Positions 41,372 through 51,647 of a stretch of DNA of 64,000 nucleotides are shown piece after piece; position 1 is the first letter of the stretch; each line of letters starts with the position of its first letter. Source of the DNA: Mariniphaga sediminis. GTDB lineage: Bacteria; Bacteroidota; Bacteroidia; Bacteroidales; Prolixibacteraceae. The notes beneath the pieces are model-generated. The model did no database searches and was not told where the DNA came from. It was given only the letters and a program-made list of their open reading frames with translations. The stretch covers positions 124,001-188,000 of the forward strand of contig NZ_QWET01000008.1 of NCBI RefSeq assembly GCF_003573545.1. Direction: 5' to 3'. A program made the position numbers and the translations under genes.

Positions 41372-44179
41372 CTAATTTTCCACTCTGAAACGGTATTCAC
41401 CTGATCCAAGAAATACCTGTAACCGTCCGTTCTCCGTCTTTACATCCGAAATACCAGCCACGTTGCCATTAAAACGATTATTCTCCCAAATTTTTGATTC
41501 GCCCTCCCAAACGATTACATCTTTATCCCCTAACAAAGGGATGGCCAATGTTGCGGTAGTATTTGCCGGGATCGAAACCTGATGGACAAATGAGCCCGGT
41601 TCCTGTTTCCAGTTTGAGGCAACCGTTCCGGCAACGGTTTCCACTGTGGCATTTACAAATTTCAGTTCGTGGGGAACATACGGTTCAATATGAATATTCT
41701 GATACCCTTTCTCCGTATTTCCTTCCATCGGAGATTGAATTCCTGCCAAAAACTTGTAGAAATATTCTGTTATTGAGCCAAACATCTGATGGTTGTGCGA
41801 ATGCTCCCCCGACCATTTTTCTATCAGTGTGGTGGAGTTATTATTAATCCAGTAACCAAAACTGGGGTACGTGGTTTGCGCAGCTACCCGGTATGCCAGT
41901 TCATTCTCGCCTCCCATTACTAAAACGGGCCATAAATATTTTGTGCCTATAATTCCCGTATTCAGGTGATTTCCCCTTTCTTTAATATCCTTCACCACCG
42001 TTTGAAATACTTTTTCCCGGTATCCTTCCGGTACAAGGTCGCCCACCAGTGCCAGCAACTGATAGGTTTGGTAAGTTTCCTCTGTCCCGTACAATGCTGT
42101 TTCCGGATCAAAAAACTTCCGGTTGAAATTATGTTTAACGGTGTCAGCCAATGCCCTGTAATAATCTGAATCTTCTGAATGGCCTAAAATTCCGGCAATT
42201 TTGGAAAGCAACACACTGTTAAAATAGTAATAAAAAGTATTCACTACCGCGTGGTTCGGACAATCGTTCTGCCCCGGCGCACACCACTCGCCAAGTGAGT
42301 ACCAGTAGCCATCAAAATTGTCGATAATGAAGGGCTCCGAAGGATCCTCATCTTTACTTCCCAGGTTTTTTAAATAGTAAAGGTATTCCTTCATGTTGGG
42401 ATAGTGTTCCTTCAGTACACGCGTATCATTGTAATAATGATGCATCCACCAGGGAATTAAAATGTAAGCACTTCCCCAGGCTACACCACCTCCCATACCG
42501 CCCACCAAAGTGGGTGAGGTATTGGGAATCCGTCCGCTATCCTCCTGTGCACCCCGCATATCGTTAAGCCACTTCGTATAAAAAGAGGCCATTTGAAAAT
42601 CGTGCATCGATGTTTCCGCAATCACCTGGCCGTCTCCGTTATAGGCACCTTTTTCCCGGTGCGGGCAATCGGTCGGGTAACTGTGTGTATTCCCCTTTTG
42701 AGACCACACTCCTGCACGGAAAACCTGGTTCAGCAAAGTATCCGATGACGCAAATGTTCCGTTCCGTTCTATCGCCGAACGAACTACCCGACCTTCCACT
42801 TTCAAATGCTCCGGATTTTTATTATCACCGGTGGTCACTTCAATATAGCGGAAACCCGTATAGAAAAATCGGGGTTCATACGTTTCCGTCTCATTACTTT
42901 TGAGGGTGTAATCAGTCCAGGTTTGCGCATGATATTTATACTTAGTACTGAGTCTGTCACCTTCCTCCAGCGGTTTGGGAAAAAGCGAGTCGTTGAGTGT
43001 TTCTGCACCCCGGATACGAATTACCAGGCCGGGGGCTCCTTTTACTTCCACTTTCCACCAACCTGCAATATTCTGCCCCAAATCATATAAAAACACTCCC
43101 GGTTCGGGATTAATTTCTTTCACTGGCTGAATAGTTTTGGTAACCTTTATGGCCGGCATCAGTTGCGACTTCAAGGTTCCTCCGGGACCTTCTGACACGG
43201 TTACCGGCTGCCAGGTTCCATCATCAAATCCGGTGGATGCCCAGTCTGCAACCTCTTTGCGGGCATCGTAATCTTCCCCGCCGTAAATATTGTTGAAGGT
43301 AATCGGACCTGGTTTTGTTTTCCATGTATCATCGGAAATAATTACATCCTGACTACCATCGGTATAGGTTATCATTAACTGCATCAAAAAAGCGGGATTT
43401 CCAAAGGTAGCGCCTCCCCCGCCCCAGCTCCACCGCCCTTCAACTTTACGCATATTCCATGCTCCGTTGCCCAACATGGCACCGGCCACATTCGCTCCTT
43501 TTTTAAGCATTTCACCAACATCGTATGTAGAATATATAATAGTTTTATTGTAATCGGTAATGCCCGGATCCAGTACATGATCGCCTACCTTCCTCCCGTT
43601 AAGGAAAAATTCATAATAACCACAGGCCGTAACAAAAGCCACAGCCTGTTCTATTTCTTTTTCCACCTGAAATCTTTTGCCCAACAGCGGGCTTGAGTGC
43701 ACTATTTCTTCCTGTGTGGTAATCCATTTTGCCTGCCATTCTGTTTCATTGAGAATTCCTGTATGAAACATAGCCGGATCACTCCAGGCAAATTTATCTT
43801 CATCAAGCCATGTACAAACTCTCCAGTAATATTTTTTGTTGCTTAGCAGCGGTAATCCTGTATATTCCAGGTTTACCGTTTGACTTCCCGATATTTTGCC
43901 GGTATCCCAAACCGAGCCATTTTTCTTTTCCACTTCTTCCCTACTCTCTCCAATAATCAGCCGGAACGCAGACTGAGAAACGCCCCGCTGTTCCGAATTT
44001 AACTTCCATGAAAAACGAGGCTGCGGAACATCAACACCCCATGGGTTGCTGCAGTACTCTACCGTTAAACTGTCAATTTTCAGACTTACAGGAGCATCGC
44101 AGGCTGTTAAAAAGAGAAACAAAAAAGCAAAAACCGGGGTTAACTTTCTAATGGGAAGCGATAAATCAATGTAGTTCAT
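41372..44179 (-). CDS. Alpha-L-rhamnosidase, GH78
   Basis: This 935 aa lipoprotein has the signal TPVFAFLFLFLTACDAP. It hydrolyses terminal alpha-L-rhamnose from glycans. The N-terminal beta domains contain TVEYCSNPWGVDVPQPRFSW, YYWRVCTW, WQAKWIT and the rhamnosidase-N segment YYEFFLNGRKVGDHVLDPGITDYNKTIIY. The (alpha/alpha)6 catalytic domain contains TDCPHREKGAYNGDGQ (about 503-518; the Glu is the likely general acid) and EKWSGEHSHNHQMFGSITEYFYKFLAGI near 820. The length and domain order are normal for GH78. It is transcribed toward the CE15/DUF1080 genes and probably serves the same glycan. Confidence 0.94.
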   Translation of the reverse strand: MNYIDLSLPIRKLTPVFAFLFLFLTACDAPVSLKIDSLTVEYCSNPWGVDVPQPRFSWKLNSEQRGVSQSAFRLIIGESREEVEKKNGSVWDTGKISGSQTVNLEYTGLPLLSNKKYYWRVCTWLDEDKFAWSDPAMFHTGILNETEWQAKWITTQEEIVHSSPLLGKRFQVEKEIEQAVAFVTACGYYEFFLNGRKVGDHVLDPGITDYNKTIIYSTYDVGEMLKKGANVAGAMLGNGAWNMRKVEGRWSWGGGGATFGNPAFLMQLMITYTDGSQDVIISDDTWKTKPGPITFNNIYGGEDYDARKEVADWASTGFDDGTWQPVTVSEGPGGTLKSQLMPAIKVTKTIQPVKEINPEPGVFLYDLGQNIAGWWKVEVKGAPGLVIRIRGAETLNDSLFPKPLEEGDRLSTKYKYHAQTWTDYTLKSNETETYEPRFFYTGFRYIEVTTGDNKNPEHLKVEGRVVRSAIERNGTFASSDTLLNQVFRAGVWSQKGNTHSYPTDCPHREKGAYNGDGQVIAETSMHDFQMASFYTKWLNDMRGAQEDSGRIPNTSPTLVGGMGGGVAWGSAYILIPWWMHHYYNDTRVLKEHYPNMKEYLYYLKNLGSKDEDPSEPFIIDNFDGYWYSLGEWCAPGQNDCPNHAVVNTFYYYFNSVLLSKIAGILGHSEDSDYYRALADTVKHNFNRKFFDPETALYGTEETYQTYQLLALVGDLVPEGYREKVFQTVVKDIKERGNHLNTGIIGTKYLWPVLVMGGENELAYRVAAQTTYPSFGYWINNNSTTLIEKWSGEHSHNHQMFGSITEYFYKFLAGIQSPMEGNTEKGYQNIHIEPYVPHELKFVNATVETVAGTVASNWKQEPGSFVHQVSIPANTTATLAIPLLGDKDVIVWEGESKIWENNRFNGNVAGISDVKTENGRLQVFLGSGEYRFRVEN

Positions 44180-44366
44180 AGTTTTAAGAAATAGATTTTT
44201 AAAATGATTGCCCGCAGTAAAGATGGAACATACAGGCTTATTTTATGATACGTTAAAAATAACCAAAAAAGCGGACAAACAATCCAATGTGCAAAACAAC
44301 AAACGATCTACCTGTGCCACATTTACACAACACTTTCTTGTCCGAATGAATCTGCAATGCGCCCCA

Positions 44367-45059
44367 TCATAACTCCACCGGGAGTTTTTTTGACAATTCA
44401 ATTTTATCTGGTGTAACGGTTGCCTGCATGGCAATCACCTCTACGCCGGCAGCAACCGCTTCGCGTAGTGTCGAGGCATAATTGGGGTCGATTTCCTCAG
44501 CAGGGGCAAAAATCTCCACATCTGAACGCTGCACAATATAAAGCATCACAGCACGCATTCCCTGTTTTTTTACCTCCATAAGTGTTTTCAGGTGCTTCTG
44601 CCCGCGGGTGGTAACAGCATCCGGAAACAAAGCGAAATTGCCCTCTTTCAGCGTCACATTTTTCACTTCCACAAAACATGTTTCGGTGTCGTTCTCAGCA
44701 AAAACATCAAAGCGCGAATCTCCGAACTTTACTTCCCGCTTTACCGTTGTATAATTTCCCAACCCCGGGATGGTTCCTTTCACAATAGCATCAAAAGCCA
44801 GTTTATTTGGGTTTCCGGTATTTATTCCGACCCAGTCGCCGTTTATTTTTATCATCTCCCAGGTAAATCGTGTTTTTCGCTTTGGATCGTTTACCGGCGA
44901 CAAATAAACCTCGGCTCCGCGTTCGATGCAACTTTTCATGGAGCCGGAGTTCGTACAATGTGCAATTACCTGCTCTCCGTTATCCAGTTTTACATCAGCC
45001 AAAAAACGTTTATACCTTTTAATAAGCGTTCCGCGAATTAATTTTTCCTGAAATTTCAT
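44367..45059 (-). CDS. sfsA: SfsA, DNA/RNA nuclease-like
   Basis: This 230 aa protein aligns along its length with SfsA. An N-terminal OB-like part (LIKRYKRFLADVKLDNGEQVIAHCTNSGSM) is followed by a restriction-nuclease-like core with RFDVFAENDTETCFVEVKNVTL, FPDAVTTRGQKHL and YIVQRSDVEIFAPAEEIDPNYA. E. coli SfsA was named for sugar fermentation stimulation, but the fold is a nuclease. The ATG at 45059 is preferred because SfsA typically begins near FQEKLIRG. It lies 36 bases downstream of tsaD, probably in one operon. Confidence 0.94.
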   Translation of the reverse strand: MKFQEKLIRGTLIKRYKRFLADVKLDNGEQVIAHCTNSGSMKSCIERGAEVYLSPVNDPKRKTRFTWEMIKINGDWVGINTGNPNKLAFDAIVKGTIPGLGNYTTVKREVKFGDSRFDVFAENDTETCFVEVKNVTLKEGNFALFPDAVTTRGQKHLKTLMEVKKQGMRAVMLYIVQRSDVEIFAPAEEIDPNYASTLREAVAAGVEVIAMQATVTPDKIELSKKLPVEL

Positions 45060-45095
45060 ACCTGTCCCCTTCTCATTAAACATTAAACATCAAAC

Positions 45096-46148
45096 TCAAA
45101 GCTGAGTACGGGCAAACGGAACCGCATCCTGTCCTGCAAATTCCCCGTTCAGGTACTTGTAATATCCCGTAATGGCAATCATTGCTGCATTATCCATGGT
45201 GTATTCAAACTTGGGAATAATCAAGTTCCACCCATGCTTGTTGGCATTTTCCTGCAAGGCAGTTCGTAACCCTGAATTGGCCGACACTCCACCGGCAACC
45301 GTAATTTCCTTCACCCCGGTTTGTTTGGCTGCTTTTTTCAATTTATTCAGTAAAATATCGATAATTGTAAACTGCAGGGAAGCACAAAGATCGGCCTGGT
45401 TCTCTTCAATAAAGTTTTCATTTTCTTTCAGATTATCTCTCAAAAAGTAAAGGAAACTGGTTTTCAGCCCGCTGAAACTGTAATCCAGACCGGAAATCCT
45501 GGGTTTGGCAAAGTTGAAACGGTGCGGATCTCCCTGTTTTGCCAGCCTGTCTACATGCGGGCCACCGGGATAAGGCAGTCCCATCACTTTGGCACATTTG
45601 TCGAAAGCTTCGCCAGCGGCGTCGTCAATAGTCTGACCAATCACTTCCATATCAAGGTAATCACGAACGAGAATAATCTGTGAATTTCCTCCTGAAACCA
45701 GCAGGCACAAAAACGGAAACTTCGGCGGATTGTATGCTCCGTCTTTTTCCTTAATAAAAAGGGCAAGTACATGTCCCTGGAGATGGTTCACTTCGATAAG
45801 CGGAATACCGGCAGCAAGGGAAAACCCTTTGGCAAACGAAGTGCCTACTAGCAAAGACCCCAGCAGTCCCGGCCCGCGGGTGAAGGCCACCGCTGAAATG
45901 TCGCTTTTTTCGATTCCCGCACGGGCAATGGCCCTGTCAACTACCGGAATAATATTTTGCTGGTGCGCTCTTGAAGCCAATTCGGGTACTACCCCGCCAT
46001 ATTCTTCATGCACTTTCTGACCGGCCACCACATTCGATAAAATAACCCCGTCGCGAATAATAGCAGCAGCAGTATCGTCGCACGATGATTCGATACCCAG
46101 GATAGTAACATTGGCATCTTTTTTGTTTTTTATACTGAAGTTTTTCAT
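45096..46148 (-). CDS. tsaD: tRNA N6-adenosine threonylcarbamoyltransferase
   Basis: TsaD, with TsaB and TsaE, makes threonylcarbamoyl-adenosine at A37 of ANN-decoding tRNAs in the cytosol. The 350 aa protein has ILGIESSCDDTAAAII at the start, the metal-binding VNHLQGHVLA (HxxxH about 120-127), LLVSGGNSQIILV, YSFSGLKTSF and a C-terminal PKFEYTMDNAAMIAITG. All landmarks are intact. It is divergent from the tamB-like gene. Confidence 0.97.
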   Translation of the reverse strand: MKNFSIKNKKDANVTILGIESSCDDTAAAIIRDGVILSNVVAGQKVHEEYGGVVPELASRAHQQNIIPVVDRAIARAGIEKSDISAVAFTRGPGLLGSLLVGTSFAKGFSLAAGIPLIEVNHLQGHVLALFIKEKDGAYNPPKFPFLCLLVSGGNSQIILVRDYLDMEVIGQTIDDAAGEAFDKCAKVMGLPYPGGPHVDRLAKQGDPHRFNFAKPRISGLDYSFSGLKTSFLYFLRDNLKENENFIEENQADLCASLQFTIIDILLNKLKKAAKQTGVKEITVAGGVSANSGLRTALQENANKHGWNLIIPKFEYTMDNAAMIAITGYYKYLNGEFAGQDAVPFARTQL

Positions 46149-46385
46149 GTTTTTATCGTTGCATATTTTTATCGTAAAACATGAAACCTGCCATTATAAA
46201 AATCCAGCTTTGTGTAAAACTTTTACTGATGGCTCGTTTCATTCTTACATGATTTAAAAAGTAACCTTATTCCGGGAAACTTTTATGAAAATTATTAAAC
46301 GACTACGGTTAATAAAACAACCATATTATTCCTAATTTTGTTCCCGGAAAAAGCTATGTTCGTCTCATAATTTAAAAAGGGCAAA

Positions 46386-49300
46386 ATTATCAAAAAAGGC
46401 CGGAAAATAGCGCTCCTGATTTTGGTGTTCCTCCTCAGTCTGACAGGAGGAGCTTATTGGGCGCTCCAAAACAGCGGAGTGCAAACTTATCTCACCCGGC
46501 AACTGGCCGATCATTTATCAAAAAAAATAAATGCCAATATTCGAATTGGGAAGGTAGATATTGCCTTTTTTCGAAGTGTAATTCTGGAAGATGTACTGGT
46601 AGAAGATCAGCAAGCAGATACCCTGCTCTTTGTACAATCCGTTTCTGCTCAAATTGATACCTTAAAAATCAAAAAACGCAAAATTGCTTTCAGGCAACTT
46701 ACATTTAATGGAACCATTGTGGACGCAAGACGCGATTCAGCCAACCGGTTCAATTTTAGTTTTATAATTGATTCGCTGAAGTCTCCCCACGAAAAACCCC
46801 ACGACTGGCAATATAGCTGTAAACAGTTCAGTTTTGATAATGCGACTGTGGTCTACAGGGATCTGCACCAGCAGGAGCCTCAAACCCTAAGTGTAGAGGA
46901 TCTTCATTTTGCCGTTTCCGATTTTTACTTTCTGAAAGATTCACTGCGGCTGAAAATCAACCAGTTTACACTGAACGACGGCAAAGAGTTCAGCATACGA
47001 AACCTGCATTCTTCCCTCCTTTTCAGCGGAAATAAAATTGAACTGGATGGATTTAATATGACAACCAGCCACTCCAACATCAGTAACAGCCGGTTTCTAA
47101 TCGAACTGCCTGAAGAATTAGCAAAAGATGCAACTTTTGCAGAATCGGTGCAATTCGATTTCCGGTTTTCCCATTCTCAAATTAGCTTTTACGATGTGTC
47201 TCAGCTGGTGCCACGGCTCAGGGGCATGGATCAGATCGTTGACTGCTCGGGCCAAATTTACGGAAGCATAAATAATCTGAAAGGGAAAAACTTAGAATTG
47301 GTAACAGGAAAAAGAACCTACGCTCTGCTGGATTTTTATGCCAACGATATTACCAGTACAGAATCGATGTATCTTTTTCTTGATTTAAAACGTTCCCAAA
47401 CTACATTCGATGAACTAAGCAGGATTAAACTGCCCGGAAAAGACAAAATATATTTTCTCCATTTTCCGGAGACGCTTTACGAGGCGGGGCTGATTACCTA
47501 CGAAGGTAATTTCACCGGCTTTTTCACTGATTTTGTGACTTACGGAACCCTCAAAAGCGAAATGGGGACCATAACCACTGACCTCTCTGTAGTTCCCGAC
47601 GAAAAGAAAGGCGTGGTTTACCGGGGGAAAGTAGCCTCCCAGGATTTTATGCTGGGAGAACTGTTAAAAACCGAACAGGTGGGCAACATAACCTTCAACG
47701 GCATGGTAGACGGATATTATGATCTGGCTGGTCATTCGTTTGCCGGAGAATTTGATGGCGGCATTTCACAGGTGGACATTAATAATTACACATACAGAAA
47801 CATTCAGCTTGATGGCATCCTCAACAAACGGATGTTCGATGGACTGGTAGTAATGAACGACTCCAACCTTCAGTTCGATTTCCTCGGTAAAGTAAACTTC
47901 AATCCCGAAGTACCGGTATTTGACTTCCGCCTTGACCTGCACAAAGCCCTGCCCGGAAAGTTAAACCTTGGCGAGAGATATCCGAACTCCGAACTGTCGT
48001 TTTTGATGAATGCCAACTTCTCCGGGGACAGAATCGACAACCTGGCCGGCTCCATCCAGGTTGAAAAAGGAAACTACAAAAACCGAAACGGCGAGCTGAA
48101 CCTCGGAGGCATCGAACTGGAATCCATTCCAAGCGGACTGAACAACTACCTCACTTTCTCCTCCAACTATTTCGATGTTGAAATTAATGGCAGTTACCAC
48201 TTTCAGAATATTCTCGATGCTTTTGAAAAAAGTATGTACCGGTATCTTCCAGTCATTGGGTATGAGCCGGAAAGCAAGGAAAAAGAAAACAAATTCGGGT
48301 ACCAGATTGACGTAAAAAACCTGGATCCTCTAACCACTGTTTTTACACCTGGAATTTCCATAGAAACCCCGTTTCTGATTTACGGAAGGTTCGATTCCGG
48401 GCAATCGGTATTTGAACTCAAAGGGAGTATCCCGGGCCTCCGCACCAAAGACCTCATGATTAGAAACATTTTTATCGGCAACAGCCCGAGGGAAAATGTG
48501 TATGGCTCCCGGTTCCGTTTTGGAGAACTCCTCCTGAAAAACGGCATGAGACTCGAAAACCTGACCGTTGATTCCGAGATTGAAAACAATATTATCCGAA
48601 ATCAGATTGCCTGGGGACAGGAAAGCTTGTCGGAAGGAGTGGCCGGAAACAAAAAATATAACGGGGAGATTTTGAGCAGGGCTATTTTAACAAAACCGGA
48701 AGGCACAGCTCATTCCCACATCGACATTGAGGGTTTCCCATCACAAATTTTAGTGGCTGATTCCCTTTGGCAAATCGATCCTTTCTCGGCAAGTATAGAC
48801 AGCACAACAATAAATGTCAACAATCTCAGGGCGTACAACCGTGAACAGAGCATTGATATTGACGGAACCATTGCCGAAGATGACTCCAGTTTGCTGACAA
48901 TACTTTTTAAAAATATAAACTTAGCCAACCTCGGAGCTTACATGGAAAAAGAGCTGCCCCTGGAAGGAGAACTCAATGGTTCAGCATCGTTGCAGGACTA
49001 TTACGGACAACGCCTCCTTTTTTCGGATCTAAACATTGATCAGTTCAGGTTCAGGGATCAAAAAATTGGGAACTTAACACTGTTAAATAAATGGGATCAT
49101 CAAAAGTCTGTACTGGAGTCGGAAATGAAAATTGTTAGTAACCAGCGGGAAAGCCTGTTTGCAAGCGGAAGTTACAATCCCGAAAACGGGGAACTGCTCT
49201 ACCACGCCAATTTCGACCACCTGTCGTTAGTAGTATTGGAAACCGTTATCCGGAACAACTTTTCCAATTTTCATGGCGATGGTTCAGGCAAACTAAAAAT

Positions 49301-50801
49301 TCACGGAACGCCCGATAAAATTTTGCTTGACGGAGCGCTCGAAGGGCTCAATGCAGGCCTCTCCATAGATTACACTCAGGTAAGCTATTATTTTACCGAC
49401 TCGGTCTATTTTAAAGCGGATACCATCCTTTTTGACAGAATCTCTATTCAGGACCTGTCAGGGAACCGGGGAACATTCCACGGAACAATTGTGCATCAAA
49501 ACTTTCGCGACATGCAGTACAACCTGGCATTGTCCTCTCCCCGTCTCATTGCCATGAATACCACGGCCCGGAACAATCCGCAATTTTTTGGACAGGTAGT
49601 GGCCAATGGCCGGGTGAATATTACCGGACGGGGCAAAAATGTAAACCTTACCGGAGCTGCCACCACATTGTCCGGAACCAATGTAAATATTTCCCTGGAA
49701 GATGAAAGCGTACTGGAGCGTTACGACTTTATACAGTTTGTTTCGGACGAAGATCCCGACAAAGAAAAGTTTCTGTTTTCCCGGAAGGAGCAAGGCGATT
49801 TCAGCCTGGACCTGACCATTACCGCTACCCCTGACGCCAGGGCCCAACTTATCTACAATTCGCAAATAGGAGATATTATCCGGGCTCAGGGAGAAGGAAT
49901 TCTGCGGTTTGGAATGGACAAAGAGAACAACATTACCCTTTCAGGAAATTATACCGTTGAAAAAGGGGATTACCTTTTCACACTGCAAAATGTGATAAAC
50001 AAACGTTTTACGATCGAACAGGGGGGAACCATTGACTGGTCCGGTGACCCTTACGATGCTATGGTTGACATCAATGCAGTTTACAAACTAAAGGCATCAC
50101 TTTACGATCTGCTGGTAAATACCTACGACAACATCTACCAAAGCCAACGAATTCCGGTAGAATGCAAAATACTCCTTTCGGAAGAACTCTCGAACCCGAA
50201 CATCGACTTTGAAATTGATTTCCCGACAGTAGAAGATCGCTTGGTGGAAGAGCTGCGGCAATTCTTTAATACTTCCGAAGAAATGAACAAACAAATTCTC
50301 TCGCTGGTGGTGCTGGGTAAATTTTACACCCCGGAATACCTGCGCGGAACGTATGAAGCTCAAAACCCCAACCTGATTGGCACAACTGCGAGCGAATTGT
50401 TTTCAAACCAGTTAAGCAACTGGCTCTCCCAAATCAGCAGCAATGTCGATATCGGGCTAAACTACCGCCCCGGGAACCAAATTACCAACGACGAAATTGA
50501 ACTGGCCATGAGCACCCAGATATTTAATGACCGGGTGACCATCAACGGAAATATAGGAAATAATAACAATCCGAATTCAACGAACAACAGTCAGTTGGTT
50601 GGTGATTTTGACGTAAATGTGAAACTTATTCCCAGCGGGAAAATCCGATTCAAAGCTTACAACCGGTCCAACAACAACCTGATTTACGAAACGGCTCCAT
50701 ACACCCAGGGAGTCGGATTTACATTCACTGAAGAATATAATGACTTCAACGATCTGCTTGAAAAAATGAAGGCAATTTTTTCGCGGAAAGAGAAAGAATG
50801 A
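46386..50801 (+). CDS. TamB-like translocation/assembly module protein (DUF490)
   Basis: This very long protein (about 1,470 aa) spans from an inner-membrane anchor toward the outer membrane and helps outer-membrane protein or lipid transport. The C-terminal DUF490 region is clear (DFNLDVNVKLIPSGKIRFKAYNRSNNNLIYETAPYTQGVGFTFTEEYNDFNDL). The middle is made of repeated beta segments (GSIQVEKGNYKNRNGELNLGGIE). No ATG opens the frame. After the TAA at 46368 the frame reads KKGKIIKKGRKIALLILVFLLSLTGG, so translation probably starts at ATT 46386 or ATC 46389, keeping the full anchor. The TTG at 46422 would cut into the helix. TAATTTTG (46333-46340) is a candidate -7 box. Confidence 0.88.
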   Translation: MIKKGRKIALLILVFLLSLTGGAYWALQNSGVQTYLTRQLADHLSKKINANIRIGKVDIAFFRSVILEDVLVEDQQADTLLFVQSVSAQIDTLKIKKRKIAFRQLTFNGTIVDARRDSANRFNFSFIIDSLKSPHEKPHDWQYSCKQFSFDNATVVYRDLHQQEPQTLSVEDLHFAVSDFYFLKDSLRLKINQFTLNDGKEFSIRNLHSSLLFSGNKIELDGFNMTTSHSNISNSRFLIELPEELAKDATFAESVQFDFRFSHSQISFYDVSQLVPRLRGMDQIVDCSGQIYGSINNLKGKNLELVTGKRTYALLDFYANDITSTESMYLFLDLKRSQTTFDELSRIKLPGKDKIYFLHFPETLYEAGLITYEGNFTGFFTDFVTYGTLKSEMGTITTDLSVVPDEKKGVVYRGKVASQDFMLGELLKTEQVGNITFNGMVDGYYDLAGHSFAGEFDGGISQVDINNYTYRNIQLDGILNKRMFDGLVVMNDSNLQFDFLGKVNFNPEVPVFDFRLDLHKALPGKLNLGERYPNSELSFLMNANFSGDRIDNLAGSIQVEKGNYKNRNGELNLGGIELESIPSGLNNYLTFSSNYFDVEINGSYHFQNILDAFEKSMYRYLPVIGYEPESKEKENKFGYQIDVKNLDPLTTVFTPGISIETPFLIYGRFDSGQSVFELKGSIPGLRTKDLMIRNIFIGNSPRENVYGSRFRFGELLLKNGMRLENLTVDSEIENNIIRNQIAWGQESLSEGVAGNKKYNGEILSRAILTKPEGTAHSHIDIEGFPSQILVADSLWQIDPFSASIDSTTINVNNLRAYNREQSIDIDGTIAEDDSSLLTILFKNINLANLGAYMEKELPLEGELNGSASLQDYYGQRLLFSDLNIDQFRFRDQKIGNLTLLNKWDHQKSVLESEMKIVSNQRESLFASGSYNPENGELLYHANFDHLSLVVLETVIRNNFSNFHGDGSGKLKIHGTPDKILLDGALEGLNAGLSIDYTQVSYYFTDSVYFKADTILFDRISIQDLSGNRGTFHGTIVHQNFRDMQYNLALSSPRLIAMNTTARNNPQFFGQVVANGRVNITGRGKNVNLTGAATTLSGTNVNISLEDESVLERYDFIQFVSDEDPDKEKFLFSRKEQGDFSLDLTITATPDARAQLIYNSQIGDIIRAQGEGILRFGMDKENNITLSGNYTVEKGDYLFTLQNVINKRFTIEQGGTIDWSGDPYDAMVDINAVYKLKASLYDLLVNTYDNIYQSQRIPVECKILLSEELSNPNIDFEIDFPTVEDRLVEELRQFFNTSEEMNKQILSLVVLGKFYTPEYLRGTYEAQNPNLIGTTASELFSNQLSNWLSQISSNVDIGLNYRPGNQITNDEIELAMSTQIFNDRVTINGNIGNNNNPNSTNNSQLVGDFDVNVKLIPSGKIRFKAYNRSNNNLIYETAPYTQGVGFTFTEEYNDFNDLLEKMKAIFSRKEKE

Positions 50802-50842
50802 GTCTTATTCTACTATCTTCGTAGGCTGCAAACCTGGAAATT

Positions 50843-51637
50843 ATGGATTTTTTTGCAAAAAACATCTGGATTACCGGCGCTTCATCAGGAATCGGAAAGG
50901 CGGTCGCCATTGAAATTTCAAAGGCAAAAACCAACCTGATCCTTTCGGGGCGTAACGAATCAAAGCTGAAAGAAGTAGCAGCTCAATGCAAAAAAAACGG
51001 GAGTACTGCACAAGTTATTCTTTTTGATCTGGGCGATGAAAAATCGGTAGTTTCTGCCGCGGAAGCCGTACTTTCAAAAAAGATAAAAATAGACGCACTC
51101 TACCACTTTGGGGGCATTAGTCAGCGATCGTTTGTGAACGAAACCCCGCTGGATATAGATCGTAAAATTTTTGAAGTAAACTTTTTTGGCACGGTGGCTC
51201 TTACCAAAGCCGTTCTGTCGCGAATGGCTGAAAACGGCGGTGGACAAATAGCGGTCACATCCAGTATTGTGGGGAAATTTGGCTTTCCTTACCGGTCTGC
51301 TTACGCTGCATCAAAACATGCGCTGCACGGTTTTTTTGAAAGCCTTCGGGCTGAAAATAAAAAGAATAACATTCGGGTTTCCGTTATTATTCCAGGGCGG
51401 ATAAAAACAGATATTTCACTAAACGCAATTGATAAGAACGGACAACCACACAGCAAAATGGACGAGGGGCAGGAAAAAGGGAAAAGTGCTGAAACCACGG
51501 CCAAAATAATTTGCAGAAAGCTAAAAAAAGAACAAAAAGAGATACTCGTAGGCGGTACTGAATTGCTTATGGTATATATCCGGCGATTTATTCCATCCTT
51601 GTATTATTATATGTCGTCGAGGGTTAAACCATTGTAA
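50843..51637 (+). CDS. SDR family oxidoreductase
   Basis: This 264 aa classical short-chain dehydrogenase has the cofactor motif NIWITGASSGIGKAV (TGxxxGIG, about 6-20) and NNxG-like FGGIS (about 90). The catalytic set is VTSSIVGKFGFPYRSAYAASKHALHG (Ser, then Y-x-x-x-K, about 137-162). The C-terminal part with IRRFIPSLYYYMSSRVK suggests membrane association, as in DHRS7-like SDRs. The VOC gene begins 10 bases later, so both belong to one unit. The substrate is unknown. Confidence 0.92.
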   Translation: MDFFAKNIWITGASSGIGKAVAIEISKAKTNLILSGRNESKLKEVAAQCKKNGSTAQVILFDLGDEKSVVSAAEAVLSKKIKIDALYHFGGISQRSFVNETPLDIDRKIFEVNFFGTVALTKAVLSRMAENGGGQIAVTSSIVGKFGFPYRSAYAASKHALHGFFESLRAENKKNNIRVSVIIPGRIKTDISLNAIDKNGQPHSKMDEGQEKGKSAETTAKIICRKLKKEQKEILVGGTELLMVYIRRFIPSLYYYMSSRVKPL

Positions 51638-51647
51638 AAAAATAAGA

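Noticed and set aside
44592-45041. Plus-strand ORF of 149 codons
   Set aside because: It is antisense to sfsA, which has complete family motifs.
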